Below are positions 5,155 to 5,376 of a DNA stretch of 5,376 nt, piece after piece. The position numbers were made by a program, and so were the translations under genes. The number at the start of each line of letters is the position of its first letter. The first letter of the stretch is position 1. The DNA comes from Hadesarchaea archaeon (lineage in GTDB: Archaea; Hadarchaeota; Hadarchaeia; Hadarchaeales; Hadarchaeaceae). The stretch is from assembly GCA_014361095.1 (NCBI GenBank), contig JACIWF010000074.1, positions 1-5,376 of the forward strand, given 5' to 3'. Under the pieces are notes generated by a model. That model was not told where the DNA came from. It saw only the letters and a program-made list of their open reading frames with translations, and searched no databases.

Positions 5155-5376
5155 ATGAGGATCGGCGTCATCGGCCTCCAGGGAGCGGTCAGCGAGCACA
5201 TCGAGGCGGTCAGGCGGGCCCTTGCTGCGAGCGGTCTGGATGGCGAGGTCATCTGGGTCTCCCGGCCACAGCAGCTGGAGGGCTTAGATGGCATTATCAT
5301 TCCCGGCGGCGAAAGCACCACCATCGGTAAGCTGATGAAGATAACCGAGATCTTTGATGGTGTAAAAAAGTTGGCC
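5155..5376 (+). CDS. pdxT: Pyridoxal 5'-phosphate synthase glutaminase subunit PdxT (partial, 3' end cut by window)
   Basis: PdxT is the class I glutamine amidotransferase that releases ammonia from glutamine and feeds it to PdxS for vitamin B6 (PLP) synthesis. The 74 residues present begin MRIGVIGLQGAVSEHIEA, the characteristic PdxT start with the LQGAVSEH motif. They continue through an IWVSRPQQL segment to IIPGGESTTI (47-57), the signature glycine motif of the family. The catalytic cysteine and the His/Glu pair lie beyond the window edge. The insertion before the EVIW segment (a longer helix-loop than in the B. subtilis protein) resembles archaeal PdxT as I recall it. The ATG at 5155 has GGTG five bases upstream. 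The 77-base gap suggests its own transcription unit, unrelated to the hydrogenase operon. pdxS is not in the window. Confidence 0.95.
   Translation, partial: MRIGVIGLQGAVSEHIEAVRRALAASGLDGEVIWVSRPQQLEGLDGIIIPGGESTTIGKLMKITEIFDGVKKLA

Overview
This window carries a tightly packed, all plus-strand operon for a cytoplasmic NAD(P)-linked [NiFe] hydrogenase. The set resembles the group 3b 'sulfhydrogenase' of Pyrococcus furiosus. It is followed by a cyclic-nucleotide-binding-domain protein, a tiny YHS-domain metal-binding protein, and the start of pdxT in what is probably a separate transcription unit. The likely source is an archaeon, probably an anaerobic thermophile or a related uncultured lineage. 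The reasons are GGTG-type ribosome binding sites, heavy use of AGG/AGA arginine codons, TTG starts, the beta-gamma-delta-alpha subunit order known from Thermococcales, and an archaeal-looking PdxT N-terminus. This is inference from recalled family sequences; no search was run, and a bacterial origin is not excluded.

Layout. Positions 17-1063: beta subunit (iron-sulfur electron transfer). 1060-1875: gamma subunit (FAD, NAD(P), [2Fe-2S]). 1872-2621: delta subunit (hydrogenase small subunit). 2618-3949: alpha subunit (catalytic NiFe large subunit). 3939-4400: the endopeptidase that trims the large subunit. The first three junctions are identical 4-base ATGA overlaps and the fourth is an 8-11 base overlap, so the block looks translationally coupled. 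Electrons would pass between NAD(P)H on gamma, the clusters of beta and delta, and the NiFe site on alpha.

Positions 4415-about 4870 hold a stand-alone cyclic-nucleotide-binding domain protein whose frame appears broken twice. Its N-terminal about 20 residues lie in another frame, and its C-terminus runs on into the out-of-frame YHS gene. Both breaks are repaired by skipping one base. Its phosphate-binding cassette also lacks the usual glutamate. Positions 4907-5077 encode a 56-residue YHS protein ending in a Cys-Cys-Cys tail. A 77-base gap with a weak TATA-like element precedes pdxT (5155 to the window edge), the glutaminase subunit of pyridoxal 5'-phosphate synthase.

The hydrogenase itself is a known type. 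The points worth a second look are the broken, atypical sensor-like protein attached to the operon, the short Cys-rich YHS protein, an extra cysteine beside the NiFe site, and a longer C-terminal maturation tail on the large subunit. I saw no RNA genes, mobile elements, CRISPR arrays or long repeats.
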